Assembly: GCF_009930815.1 (NCBI RefSeq)
Contig: NZ_CP022222.1
Location: forward strand, 7,420,501-7,484,500
Reading direction: 5' to 3'
Origin: Bradyrhizobium sp. CCBAU 051011
GTDB taxonomy: Bacteria; Pseudomonadota; Alphaproteobacteria; Rhizobiales; Xanthobacteraceae
Length of the DNA stretch: 64,000 nt
The first letter of the stretch is position 1. Each line of letters starts with the position of its first letter. Position numbers and translations under genes: made by a program. Under the pieces are notes generated by a model that saw only the letters and a program-made list of their open reading frames with translations, made no database searches and was not told the DNA's origin. Shown one piece after another: positions 35,277-44,170 of this stretch.

Positions 35277-36872
35277 TCAATTGCTGGAGGGTGGATTCCT
35301 TAGCTTTTCCATCGCCTGTTCGACGGAGAATGAACCAGGTCTTTGCCTCGGCGGAAACTGCTGGAAACTCATGAGATGCTGTCCCACGACCGCCTGAGCG
35401 GGGAGCAGCACAAAGGCGTGCTCGATGAACCACCTGACGTAGTCGCCGGATTCATGCTGAGCCCGCTCGAACGGGTCGGATCGGAGGTTAAACAGCGACG
35501 GCAGCCGAAGTTGAATCATCGGCTGCGCCCACACGTCGAGCCCGTGCGCCTTCTGTTCCAGGAAGACGGCCTTCCATTGGTCGTAGCGAAGCCCGGCCAG
35601 GTTGCCGTCGTCGGTCCAGTAGAAAAATTCGCGGCGCTTATTGGCGCCCTTGCGGGCGAGAAGGTCGCGCTGGTCGTACCCGTCGAGGTGGACCTTGAAG
35701 TTCTTTCCAGCGGCATCGTAGCCCACCAACAGCTTTGTCTTGATGTCGGGCTCGCCCGCCGCCGCGACCAGCGTCGTCGCCCAGTCCTCCGCCGAAAACA
35801 CGTCGTTGATTTCGGTCCGTGCCGGCACCAGTCCGGGCCAGCGAACCATTGCGGGGACGCGATAGCCGCCTTCCCAGTTGGTGTTCTTCTCGCCCTTGAA
35901 TGGCGTGGTTCCGCCATCGGGCCACGAGAATGTCTCGGCCCCGTTGTCGGTCGTGTAGATGACGATCGTGTTGTTGGCGATGCCGAGGTCGTCGAGCTTC
36001 TTTAGAATCTGCCCGACCTGCCCGTCATGCTCCACCATGCCGTCAGGATAGATGCCGAGGCCTGTTTTTCCCTGAGATTCCGCTTTGAGACGAGTCCAGA
36101 TATGCATCCGGCTTGGGTTGAACCACACGAAGAAAGGCTTCTTGTCTCGATTCGCGCGTTCGATGAAATCAGTCGAAGCACCGAGGAATTCCTCGTCGAT
36201 CGTCTCCATTCGCTTCTTCGTTAGCGGCCCGGTATCCTCGCACTTTTGCTTGCCCCAGGGACCGAAGCGCGGATCGTCGCCCGGTGTGTCGGTAGCCGTC
36301 GCCGTACATTTCATGACGCCGCGCGGACCAAACTGTGCTCTGAACGCGGGATTTTTGGGATAGTCCGGATGCTCCGGTTCGTCTTCGGCATTCAAATGAT
36401 AGAGGTTGCCGAAGAACTCGTCGAAGCCGTGCACTGTGGGCAGGAACTCGTTGCGATCGCCAAGATGGTTCTTGCCGAACTGCCCTGTCGCGTAGCCTTG
36501 CGGCTTCAACAGTTCAGCTATGGTAGGATCTTTGGCGGAAAGGCCTTCCTTTGCCGCGGGCAGACCTACTTTGAGCAGCCCGGTGCGCAAGGGACTTTGC
36601 CCGGTGATAAAAGCCGAGCGTCCGGCGGTGCAAGACTGTTGCCCATAGTAATCAGTGAATATTGCGCCTTCGTTCGCAATGCGGTCGATGTTGGGCGTGC
36701 GGTAGCCCATCATCCCGCGATTATAGGCGCTGATGTTCCAGTACCCAATGTCATCGGCCATGATGACGAGGATATTGGGCTTTTGTTGTTGAGCGGAAAG
36801 CGGCGTGACCAATGCAGCCGCCGTGGCGACAGAGGTAACCAGACCTAGGCATGCGCGTTTGAAAATGCTCAT
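35277..36872 (-). CDS. Exported formylglycine-dependent sulfatase (arylsulfatase-like)
   Basis: 531 residues from the ATG at 36872 (AGGG upstream). The signal peptide ends PLSAQQQ near residue 27. KPNILVIMADDIGYWN supplies the metal-binding Asp pair, and QQSCTAGRSAFITG the sulfatase motif C-x-A-x-R with Cys 81, which must be converted to formylglycine. FGKNHLGDRNEFLPT and YTTDNGAETFSWPDG are further sulfatase/alkaline-phosphatase-fold metal motifs. It hydrolyses sulfate esters in the periplasm; the organic substrate is unknown. It is downstream of a maturase gene in the same cluster. Confidence 0.92.
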   Translation of the reverse strand: MSIFKRACLGLVTSVATAAALVTPLSAQQQKPNILVIMADDIGYWNISAYNRGMMGYRTPNIDRIANEGAIFTDYYGQQSCTAGRSAFITGQSPLRTGLLKVGLPAAKEGLSAKDPTIAELLKPQGYATGQFGKNHLGDRNEFLPTVHGFDEFFGNLYHLNAEDEPEHPDYPKNPAFRAQFGPRGVMKCTATATDTPGDDPRFGPWGKQKCEDTGPLTKKRMETIDEEFLGASTDFIERANRDKKPFFVWFNPSRMHIWTRLKAESQGKTGLGIYPDGMVEHDGQVGQILKKLDDLGIANNTIVIYTTDNGAETFSWPDGGTTPFKGEKNTNWEGGYRVPAMVRWPGLVPARTEINDVFSAEDWATTLVAAAGEPDIKTKLLVGYDAAGKNFKVHLDGYDQRDLLARKGANKRREFFYWTDDGNLAGLRYDQWKAVFLEQKAHGLDVWAQPMIQLRLPSLFNLRSDPFERAQHESGDYVRWFIEHAFVLLPAQAVVGQHLMSFQQFPPRQRPGSFSVEQAMEKLRNPPSSN

Positions 36873-37007
36873 GATTCTTGGCCCTCGTTTTTTATCGCGT
36901 GGCAGAATCCATATGTGACGCGCCGCAGCTTCCGTCGGCTGTGCACGCCGGGCCGAAATCATCAACGGGCGCAACGGCAACGCGCCCGTCGAGTTTGCTT
37001 CAGCCTG

Positions 37008-38858
37008 TTAGTTAGACCGGTTAGCGTTCTTCTTGAGAGCCGCCAGAACCTGATCGAGGTTGTAGCTCGCAGGATCCTGCATCGGTGGGAACTCCTTGAA
37101 GGATTCAAGTTCCTTCAGCCAGAGCAGCTGACCAATCGGCAGGATATTCCAGTCGTAGAGATACGCCGTGCTGGCACCAGCAAGCGCGCCGCTCAGACCC
37201 GCGAGGCTCTTTTGATCGGTACCCACAGTATATTCGAACGGATCGCGCTTGATGTTGGCGATCTGGGTCCAGTGGTAGGTGGTCGCCCCTACCAGCCCGT
37301 CCATCGGGCCGGCGCCGACCATGGTGTAGTAGAGCTTCCAGTTCTTGTACCGCACCGCCGAGGGTTGCGCGCCGGTGTAGTAGAAGAAGGTGTCACGCGC
37401 CGATTTCTCCGACTTGCCGGTGAGATAATCAGCCTGGCTGAAACCATCGAGCTTGGTCTTGACGATGCCCGGATAGCTGCCGGTCATGATGCGCTCGTTC
37501 AAGGCATTGCCCTTCGGTCCGCCGGCGAGTTCGACCAGCGTGGGCAGCCAATCCAGCGCTGCAAACATCTGGTTCTTGACCGTGCCCGGCTTGATGCCGC
37601 CGGCCGGCCAGCGCACTACCAGCGGAGCGCGCATGCCGCCTTCCCAAGTGGTCAGCTTGCCGCCCTTGAACGGCGTGACGCCGCCATCCGGGAAGGTAAT
37701 CACCTCGGCGCCGTTGTCGGTGGTGAACGCCACAATGGTGTTGTCGAGCTGGCCCATGTCGGCGAGTTTCTTGAGGACGACGCCGATGTTGTCGTCCATC
37801 TGCTTCATGCCGACTTCGTTGATGCCCCAATCCTTGCCACCGCGTTCGCCAAGCATGGCTTCATATTGCGGTGAGAACACAGTCGTGATGTGCATGCGCG
37901 CCGGGTTGTACCAGGCGAAGAAGGGCTTGTTGGTTTTCTTGGGATCGTTGCGATCGAGGAAATCAACGACCTTGGCCGAGATTTCCTCGTCCACCGTCTT
38001 CGAGCGCTCCAGCGTTAGCGGGCCCTCGTCCGTACAGGTCTGGTTCCTGGCCGTTCCATCGGAAGACTTGCATGCGAGCACTGGACGTGGCGGCGTCAGG
38101 CAAGTCGTCACCTTCGGGTCCACCGCGCCGGGGACTTCGGCAAGACCTGGAATAGGCGTGTTCTTGCACGGCGGAACGATTGTTTGCTGGGTTGGTGTCT
38201 TGTTGATGTCGGGGAAGCTCACCCCCTGCATTGCATCGAGGTGGTAGAGGTAACCCCAGAATTCCTGGAAGCCGTGCGCTGTCGGCAGTGCATCCGTGTG
38301 ATCGCCAAGATGATTCTTGCCGAATTCGCCAGTGTTGTAGCCGAGATCGATCAGGAATTTGGCAAGCGCGGGAGTCCCCGGCCGCAGATAGGAGGGGCTA
38401 CCGGGAAGTTGCGGAGGTATCATTCCCGTACGCAGTGGATGCATGCCGGTGAAGAAAGCGTTGCGGCCGGCCGTGCAACTCTGCTCGGCGTAGTAATCCA
38501 TGAAGATCGCGCCTTCGTTGCCGATGCGATCGATGTTCGGCGTCTCGCCGACCATCAGACCGCGATGGTAGATGCTCGGCTGCATCCAGCCGATGTCGTC
38601 GCCCATGATGATCAGGATATTGGGTCTCTGAGCCGGCTGCTGAGCGGGCTGCTGCGTCGTCTGCTGAGCCTGCTGCTGGACCGGCTGTGGAGCCGGCGGC
38701 CGAGCCGGTTGCTGTGCTGTTGCCGGCGTGCTGGCTGGCCCGGACAGCGACATCAACATCGTCGCGCTGAGCAGCGAGGCGCAGGATAGCAAACCAGGTG
38801 TCTTGCGTGGCGGCGTTGCAATAAATGGTGGCTTGGCAGCGAATACGGTACTCAACAT
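37008..38858 (-). CDS. Exported formylglycine-dependent sulfatase with Gln/Pro-rich linker
   Basis: 616 residues, about 85 longer than its neighbour. A signal-like segment ends PATAQQ at about 50, followed by a Gln/Pro/Ala linker to residue 78 (QQAQQTTQQPAQQPAQ). RPNILIIMGDDIGWMQP gives the Asp pair and AEQSCTAGRNAFFTG the C-x-A-x-R motif with Cys 128. FGKNHLGDHTDALPTAHGF and FTTDNGAEVITFPDGG follow. An insertion at about 220-280 contains four cysteines (PPCKNTP, TTCLTPP, LACKSSD, QTCTDEG), possibly two disulfides. It is a paralogue of the adjacent sulfatase. Confidence 0.92.
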   Translation of the reverse strand: MLSTVFAAKPPFIATPPRKTPGLLSCASLLSATMLMSLSGPASTPATAQQPARPPAPQPVQQQAQQTTQQPAQQPAQRPNILIIMGDDIGWMQPSIYHRGLMVGETPNIDRIGNEGAIFMDYYAEQSCTAGRNAFFTGMHPLRTGMIPPQLPGSPSYLRPGTPALAKFLIDLGYNTGEFGKNHLGDHTDALPTAHGFQEFWGYLYHLDAMQGVSFPDINKTPTQQTIVPPCKNTPIPGLAEVPGAVDPKVTTCLTPPRPVLACKSSDGTARNQTCTDEGPLTLERSKTVDEEISAKVVDFLDRNDPKKTNKPFFAWYNPARMHITTVFSPQYEAMLGERGGKDWGINEVGMKQMDDNIGVVLKKLADMGQLDNTIVAFTTDNGAEVITFPDGGVTPFKGGKLTTWEGGMRAPLVVRWPAGGIKPGTVKNQMFAALDWLPTLVELAGGPKGNALNERIMTGSYPGIVKTKLDGFSQADYLTGKSEKSARDTFFYYTGAQPSAVRYKNWKLYYTMVGAGPMDGLVGATTYHWTQIANIKRDPFEYTVGTDQKSLAGLSGALAGASTAYLYDWNILPIGQLLWLKELESFKEFPPMQDPASYNLDQVLAALKKNANRSN

Positions 38859-38875
38859 GGCTTCGCTCTCCCTCT

Positions 38876-39868
38876 TTATGATGCGTCAGTGGCTCCTCGC
38901 CTGATGCATCGAAAGCCAAGATGGCTCGTGGAAGTATCGACCGGCTCAGCATGGCGCGCTGCCGGCCGGTAGCGTCGGCAGTAGTTCGGCGCGCACAAAT
39001 GCGAGCCGCCTTTGATGACCTTCCGTGGAATCTTCACGTTCGTCGTTCTGGGGTCGTAACTGTCGGCCTCGCGGCCGCCGCGCGGGTTCTCCGGGATGCA
39101 GCAAGCCTTCGGAGCATCTGCCTGATGCTTTGGCGAATACCAGTCGGCCGTCCATTCCCAGACGTTGCCGATCATGTCGTTGAGGCCATACCCATTCGGC
39201 GGGAATGCGGTGACCGGTGAAGTGCGCTCGAAGCCGTCGGCATTGGTGTTTTGGTGCGGAAAACCACCCTGCCAGGTGTTTGCCATGTGATGGCCGGCCG
39301 GCGTGAATTCATCGCCCCACGCAAATTCGGTGTCCTCGAGCCCGCCGCGTGCTGCAAACTCCCATTCCGCTTCGGTTGGCAAATCCTTGCCAGCCCATTT
39401 CGCATAGGCGAGCGCATCGTTGAAGGCCACATGCACGACCGGGTGATCGTCCAGCCCACGGATGTTGCTTCCGGGTCCGTAGGGATGCCGCCATTGCGCG
39501 CCCCTGGCGAAGGTCCACCACTGGCTGAAGTCCCGGAGGCTGACCGGATGGTTGGGCGGAGAGAACATCAGGGAGCCCGCGTAGATCATATGCGGGAGTA
39601 TTCCTGGATAATCCTTGGGGTCGGGTGTGATTTCGGCGACAGTGACGTGTTTGGTCGCTCTTACGAACTCCCTGAATTGACTGTTCGTCACGGGATAGCG
39701 GTCCATCCAGAAGCCGTCCACGGTGACGCGGTGCGCCGGAGCTTCTTCGGGATAATGCTTGTCCGATCCCATGCGGAAAGTGCCGCCGGGTATCCAGATC
39801 ATTTTGTCGATATCCGAAGGACTATCACAAATGGCGATATTGCGCGTTGGCTCTGGCTTCGCTTTCAC
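38876..39868 (-). CDS. Formylglycine-generating enzyme (sulfatase maturase, SUMF1 family)
   Basis: 330 residues from a GTG at 39868, chosen because GGGAGG lies seven bases before it (GGGAGGTAACGCAGTG); upstream ATG/TTG codons lack such a site. MIWIPGGTFRMGSDKHYPEE opens the FGE fold, LPTEAEWEFAARGG and GNVWEWTADWY follow, and SHLCAPNYCRRYRPAARH carries the active cysteine pair (C292, C297) that binds copper and oxidises the sulfatase cysteine. No signal peptide, so it acts in the cytoplasm before export. It is the promoter-proximal gene of the cluster, 17 bp before the larger sulfatase. Confidence 0.95.
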   Translation of the reverse strand: MKAKPEPTRNIAICDSPSDIDKMIWIPGGTFRMGSDKHYPEEAPAHRVTVDGFWMDRYPVTNSQFREFVRATKHVTVAEITPDPKDYPGILPHMIYAGSLMFSPPNHPVSLRDFSQWWTFARGAQWRHPYGPGSNIRGLDDHPVVHVAFNDALAYAKWAGKDLPTEAEWEFAARGGLEDTEFAWGDEFTPAGHHMANTWQGGFPHQNTNADGFERTSPVTAFPPNGYGLNDMIGNVWEWTADWYSPKHQADAPKACCIPENPRGGREADSYDPRTTNVKIPRKVIKGGSHLCAPNYCRRYRPAARHAEPVDTSTSHLGFRCIRRGATDAS

Positions 39869-39974
39869 TGCGTTACCTCCCAGCCGATGCATCCCCAAGC
39901 TACGCAAAATCCTCGGTAGATATCGGAGCAAGGTGCAATTTTGGTATCGATGCGGCCGCTCGGCAGGAACGATC

Positions 39975-39988
39975 TTGATCTAAATCAA
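39975..39988 (-). promoter_or_regulatory. FixK/FNR-type box TTGATCTAAATCAA
   Basis: A perfect TTGAT-N4-ATCAA palindrome 107 bp before the maturase GTG. Its position allows activation of the leftward sulfatase operon under low oxygen (FixK2 or FNR-like regulators bind this motif). No competing gene starts nearby on the other strand. Confidence 0.6.
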
Positions 39989-40527
39989 TGCCAACGAAGG
40001 ACATGATAATGCGTCGCCCCCCATGTCCACCTTTACACGGCGATGTTCGGTGAGGTCGCCCGGCAGCACTTGGCGCGCAGCGTTATCGCTAGTGGATTTG
40101 ATCGGATTGAATCAAATCAAGACCTAACAGCGTTGATTCCATGTATGAATTTCAACCAGAGACTGTGTTGGATGCTATTGGACCAGGCGGGCTCCGCGGG
40201 TCCGATCCAGCAGCGAGGCCGCGCGATCAAGCCGCGCCAGTGGCGTCATCGTCCAAGTGCCGCGATTTCGCGCGCCTGATTTTCGCGGCCCATGCGATCC
40301 AGCCGTTTGGCGAATGAGGCTTGGAATCGTAGACGACGCCATGCCACCATATGGCTTCAATCAGGGTAGCCCTGTCGCGTTCCGACAAAACGACCCCTGC
40401 GAAACTGGCACACGCTCCGGTCCCGGAGTGTTTCCCCCGATGGCCATAGAGAGAGCCACCCGGGCGGTTTTTCGCCCTGGCCGCCTCATGCAATCCGAGG
40501 TCGGCTCACCTGTCGAAACGACGGAAA
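39989..40527. other. 539-bp region without a supportable gene; contains a second TTGA/ATCAA cluster
   Basis: At 40097-40116 TTTGAT-N8-ATCAAA forms an inverted repeat, overlapped at 40107-40120 by TTGAATCAAATCAA, one mismatch from a FixK/FNR box. Both lie about 230 bp upstream of the maturase start and far from any rightward gene. Open frames of up to 132 codons show no family motif or ribosome-binding site. Confidence 0.45.
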
Positions 40528-40794
40528 TTAATGCGCGGTCATCCAGGCACGGGCTTCGCGCTGGGCGGTGGCGATTTCCGCATCCGACATCATCGCGGCG
40601 ACCTCGCGGCGCATCGAGATGGCATCCGCGCGTCCCTTCAGCGCGGCCAGATTGAACCATTTGTGGGCCGCGACGAGATTGACCACGCCGGAACGGCCGC
40701 TCGCCCAGTAAAGACCGCGCTCGAACAGCACGTCCGGAATCGCGGTGGCTTCCACCGGAATTGCACTATCGAGATCAATGTTCCCCTGAAACAT
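40528..40794 (-). CDS. Small Sel1-repeat-like protein
   Basis: 88 residues; GGGGAGCTGAGG directly precedes the ATG. The segment LVAAHKWFNLAALKGRADAI resembles one Sel1/TPR-like repeat (A-x-K-W-F/Y-x-x-A-A-x-x-G), and the last helix SDAEIATAQREARAWMTAH is a typical Sel1 cap (xEIxxAqxxAxxW). There is no signal peptide. Such single-repeat proteins are usually protein-binding adaptors; the partner is unknown. It stands alone between two gene-poor stretches. Confidence 0.75.
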   Translation of the reverse strand: MFQGNIDLDSAIPVEATAIPDVLFERGLYWASGRSGVVNLVAAHKWFNLAALKGRADAISMRREVAAMMSDAEIATAQREARAWMTAH

Positions 40795-41739
40795 CCTCAG
40801 CTCCCCTTTTTATCGTTGCCGCCCTCCCCCGAGCGCGGCCCCTGTCCACTGTTAGTCTGCCTGTTATCCCAGCGCGCGATCAGCAAAAGTGGGAACCGGT
40901 TTTGCGTCCGATCGTGCGCCCTTTTTTAGAGAAGCGCATGATCTAATCGCCAAACCGCCCACACTTTGGCGGATCATGCGCGTACCGTTTTCCGGTCTGT
41001 TGTTGGGATGATCATGGCCGATCAAATTTGAAGGGCAGTTTAAGGTTCGCGATGAACGGGATGTAAACGCGCGCAGCGCGCCGCCGAACGCGAAATCGCA
41101 GAAGTGCCTGCGGCGCAGGGAGAAGTTGCCAATCGTGAAGGTCGGTTTACCCTGCGGTTTCGCAAAACGATAACCATCGCGGCAATGTCGGCGTCATCAT
41201 CGCTCGGCATCGGCTGGCGCGATAGCTCAGGATCATCGGAGCATATTCGGCGGGCCGAACGGCAAGCGACAACGCGCCTGGAGCGATAGGCGGAACCGAG
41301 ACGTTCGACGCCTGCGAATGATGGACAATGAAGTGGGGGAGGTTTCAAGGCCGCGCGCCTGATGCGGCGGCTGTCGGAGCGCTCCAGCGAAAGCGGGCGT
41401 TCCGGGGGACGAGTACGCCCCTTAGGGGACGAGTACGCCCCGAGGAACGAGGGCGTCGGCGAACACGTCAGGACCAGATTTCATACCGGGCTTTGGCCCC
41501 GGTGAAACTGCGGGTAGTTAAGGATACCCGCACCGAACGAAGAAAACCTGTTTCTTCTGCCGGACCGGTTTTGAAAGAGCGAGCCTCGTTTGAAGAGCAC
41601 TCTTTCCGAAATACGATCCAGCCGTTGACCTGATGTCTCGCCGACACCCTCTTTCGTCGACCGGAGCCTTCAGCGTTTAGTCCTGGGGCTCAAGTGACGT
41701 GCCGGCATCAAGCCGCCGGCAATTTTCAAAGAAGCGAAT
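40795..41739. other. 945-bp gene-poor region with dispersed-repeat fragments
   Basis: Around 40884 AAAAGTGGGAACCGGTTTTG, and the inverted ends GCGCATGATC (40935-40944) and GATCATGCGC (40972-40981), look like a dispersed intergenic repeat. A tandem 17-bp repeat lies at 41405-41441. An open frame of 101 codons at 41328 and a shorter one at 41104 have no motif or convincing start. Upstream of the Lys-rich peptide gene, TGCCGGC-N8-GCCGGCA (41700-41721) is a weak hairpin. Confidence 0.5.
41405..41441. repeat. Tandem direct repeat, two copies of GGGGACGAGTACGCCCC
   Basis: Identical 17-base copies at 41405-41421 and 41425-41441, separated by TTA. Each copy is itself partly palindromic (GGGG...CCCC). 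Purpose unknown. Confidence 0.8.
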
Positions 41740-41829
41740 TTACTTCTTCTTGGCGACCTTGCGGGTCTTCTTCGCAGTCTTCTTCACTGCGCTCTTCGCT
41801 TTCTTCGCCTTCTTAGCTTTCTTGGCCAT
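41740..41829 (-). CDS. 29-residue Lys/Ala-rich basic peptide (histone H1-like tail)
   Basis: Minus-strand ORF of 30 codons starting MAKKAKKAKKAKSAVKKTAK and ending TRKVAKKK. Sixteen of its 29 residues are lysine and another is arginine, with no acidic residue. AGGAGGG five to six bases before the ATG is one of the best ribosome-binding sites in the window, so translation is likely. The AKKxxKKA pattern resembles histone H1-like or HU-tail nucleoid proteins, and a DNA- or RNA-binding role is an inference. It lies alone between two gene-free stretches. Confidence 0.75.
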   Translation of the reverse strand: MAKKAKKAKKAKSAVKKTAKKTRKVAKKK

Positions 41830-42374
41830 GTTGCCCTCCTAATGTAAGTGAGATGGCTTAGTCGCTGCGTGCACTCGGGAATCGAGATGCACTACATCCC
41901 GAATACACCAACGCATCCAAAAAAACAGCGTCCCGCTTAAGGAAGTGTTGACACGGCGACGAGAGAGCGCGCGAAGCACTTCGTTCGACAACACAATGAT
42001 GGATGCGCGCGTCGATGCAAAAAGTGGCGCAACGATCGACATCGGTGTTTGCCAATATTGAAGAAAGCGCCTGTGCCGCAGTGCTTTCTTTGATTCACCG
42101 AAGTGACGATCAATGCATGCGCGCGTTCACCGCGACTCAGTGATGCCGCCCAAAAGCCGGGTGCGCGGACTCTGAGTCGCAAGTTTTGGCAATAAAAAAA
42201 TTTTCATGGTCACAGCGCTGGCGTCTCATCGCCGCTCGCCAAAACCGAACTTTTTTGCGAATCGCGCAGACCGATTCGCAACTGCGCTGTCGGTCGCGAT
42301 GATGAATTTCAGATCGCGATGGACGACCGATGCACGTTCGCGCGCATCGATCGTTGCGCCATCAGCGCGGGAGT
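41830..42374. other. Gene-free region between the Lys-rich peptide and gatB
   Basis: About 545 bp. It should contain the promoter of the leftward peptide gene. Open frames here (up to 81 codons) lack ribosome-binding sites and motifs. Near 42190 an AT-rich stretch AATAAAAAAATTTTCATGG stands out from the G+C-rich surroundings. Confidence 0.45.
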
Positions 42375-42391
42375 CGTCCCGTTACGGGACG
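42375..42391 (-). terminator. Hairpin just after gatB, possible terminator
   Basis: A perfect 7-bp stem CGTCCCG/CGGGACG with a TTA loop, three bases past the gatB stop. There is no T-run on the minus strand after it, so it is a stabilising hairpin or a Rho-assisted terminator rather than a classical one. Confidence 0.45.
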
Positions 42392-42393
42392 CT

Positions 42394-43878
42394 TCAGATG
42401 CCGAGCTTCGCTTTCAAGAGATCGTTGACCGCTTGCGGATTGGCCTTGCCGCCCGATTGCTTCATCACCTGGCCGACGAACCAGCCGGCGAGCTGCGGCT
42501 TGGCTTTCGCCTGCGCGACCTTGTCCGGATTGGCCGCGATGATGTCGTCGACGACCCTCTCGATCGCGCCCAAGTCCGTGACCTGCTTCATGCCGCGGCT
42601 TTCGACCAGCTCGCGCGGGTCGCCACCTTCGGTCCAGACGATCTCGAACAGGTCCTTTGCGATCTTGCCGGAGATCGTGCCCTCGCCGATCAGATCGACG
42701 ATCGCCGCGAGCTGCGCCGCCGACACCGGCGAGTCCGTGATGTCATGGCCTTCCTTGTTGAGACGACCGAACAGCTCGTTGATCACCCAGTTGGCCGCGA
42801 GTTTGCCGTCGCGCGCCTTGTCGGCAAGGCCTGCCAGCACAGTTTCATAGAACACCGCGCTCTCGCGCTCGGCCACCAGCACGCCGGCGTCGTAGGGCGA
42901 CAGGCCGAGGCTCTCGATGAAGCGCGCCTTCTTCTGGTCCGGCAGTTCCGGCAAATGCGCTTTCAGCTCGTCGACATAGCCTTGCGTGAATTCGAGCGGC
43001 AGCAGGTCCGGATCCGGAAAATAGCGATAGTCATGCGCCTCTTCCTTGGAGCGCATCGAGCGCGTCTCGCCCTTGTTGGGGTCGAACAGCCGCGTTTCCT
43101 GATCGATCGTGCCGCCATCCTCGATGATCTCGATCTGGCGCCGTGCCTCGTACTCGATCGCCTGGCCGATGAAGTTGATCGAGTTCATGTTCTTGATTTC
43201 GCAGCGGGTGCCGAGCGGCCCTCCCGGCTTGCGCACGGAAACGTTGACGTCGGCGCGCAGTGAACCCTTCTCCATGTCGCCGTCGCAAGTGCCGAGATAG
43301 CGCAGGATCGAACGCAGCTTGGTCACGTAGGCCTTGGCCTGCTCGGCATCGCGGAGGTCCGGTTTTGACACGATTTCCATCAGCGCCACGCCGCACCGGT
43401 TGAGGTCGACATAGGACATGGTCGGTGACTGGTCGTGCAGCAATTTGCCGGCGTCCTGTTCCAGATGCAGCCGCTCGATCCCAACCGTCGCGGTCTTGCC
43501 ACCGTCCAGTTCGACCACGACCTCGCCCTCGCCGACAATCGGCGACTTGTACTGGCTGATCTGGTAGCCCTGCGGCGAGTCCGCATAGAAATAGTTCTTG
43601 CGGTCGAACACCGAGCGCAAATTGATTTGCGCATTGAGGCCCAGCCCGGTCCTGACAGCCTGCCTGACGCATTCCTCGTTGATGACAGGCAGCATGCCCG
43701 GCATCGCGGCATCGACGAGCGAGACGTGGCTGTTGGGCTCGCCGCCGAATTCGGTCGAGGCGCCGGAGAACAGTTTTGACTTCGAGGTGACCTGGGCGTG
43801 GATCTCCATCCCGATCACGACTTCCCAGTCGCCGGTCTGGCCCTTGATCAGTTTTCCCGGTTTGACTGACACGTTCAT
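42394..43878 (-). CDS. gatB: Aspartyl/glutamyl-tRNA amidotransferase subunit B
   Basis: 494 residues from the ATG at 43878, preceded by [53 protein letters not shown] and [18 protein letters not shown] are the GatB kinase-domain hallmarks. [11 protein letters not shown], the GlnB/YqeY linker and the C-terminal [13 protein letters not shown] tail follow. With GatC and GatA it converts Glu-tRNA-Gln (and Asp-tRNA-Asn) to the amide form. Its start overlaps the stop of the small gene upstream by ATGA. Confidence 0.97.
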   Translation of the reverse strand: MNVSVKPGKLIKGQTGDWEVVIGMEIHAQVTSKSKLFSGASTEFGGEPNSHVSLVDAAMPGMLPVINEECVRQAVRTGLGLNAQINLRSVFDRKNYFYADSPQGYQISQYKSPIVGEGEVVVELDGGKTATVGIERLHLEQDAGKLLHDQSPTMSYVDLNRCGVALMEIVSKPDLRDAEQAKAYVTKLRSILRYLGTCDGDMEKGSLRADVNVSVRKPGGPLGTRCEIKNMNSINFIGQAIEYEARRQIEIIEDGGTIDQETRLFDPNKGETRSMRSKEEAHDYRYFPDPDLLPLEFTQGYVDELKAHLPELPDQKKARFIESLGLSPYDAGVLVAERESAVFYETVLAGLADKARDGKLAANWVINELFGRLNKEGHDITDSPVSAAQLAAIVDLIGEGTISGKIAKDLFEIVWTEGGDPRELVESRGMKQVTDLGAIERVVDDIIAANPDKVAQAKAKPQLAGWFVGQVMKQSGGKANPQAVNDLLKAKLGI

Positions 43879-44168
43879 GCTTTTCCACTCCCGAGCAGCG
43901 CGGTCACGATCCGCTCCCATTCGGCTTCCAGAGAATCCTTTGCCACCGGCTGGCCGGCCTGACGGTACCAGTAGCCGGCATTGCCGAGATCGCCTTCGAC
44001 GCGGTGCAGATAGGCGTGCACCCAGGCGGCCTCGGCACTACCTTCATCCTGCACGATCTTGTGCGCCCGGTCCCAGTCGCCTTTGGCGGCCCACCATAGC
44101 CCCGCCAGCGGCTGATCCAAACCAGATGCCGGCGCATTGTCCGCGAGACTGGCGCGGAAATCCGCCAT
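43875..44168 (-). CDS. Small soluble protein between gatA and gatB
   Basis: 97 residues from the ATG at 44168, three bases after the gatA stop; a GTG at 44177 is an alternative. The sequence is rich in tryptophan ([49 protein letters not shown]) with a helix-turn pattern like a degenerate TPR pair. It ends with an ATGA overlap on gatB, so it is translated within the gat operon. Function is unknown. The position suggests involvement with the amidotransferase or simple co-transcription. Confidence 0.72.
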   Translation of the reverse strand: MADFRASLADNAPASGLDQPLAGLWWAAKGDWDRAHKIVQDEGSAEAAWVHAYLHRVEGDLGNAGYWYRQAGQPVAKDSLEAEWERIVTALLGSGKA

Positions 44169-44170
44169 CG

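Noticed and set aside
35221..35433. Short minus-strand frame between the Gly-rich protein and the sulfatase
   Set aside because: It is mostly antisense or out-of-frame reading of the sulfatase 3' end.
40227..40493. Minus-strand frame of 88 codons before the Sel1-like gene
   Set aside because: No ribosome-binding site or family motif; the Trp-rich stretch was not recognised as any transposase or other protein.
41104..41633. Two frames (61 and 101 codons) in the gene-poor region
   Set aside because: They cross a tandem repeat and dispersed-repeat pieces and lack starts with ribosome-binding sites.
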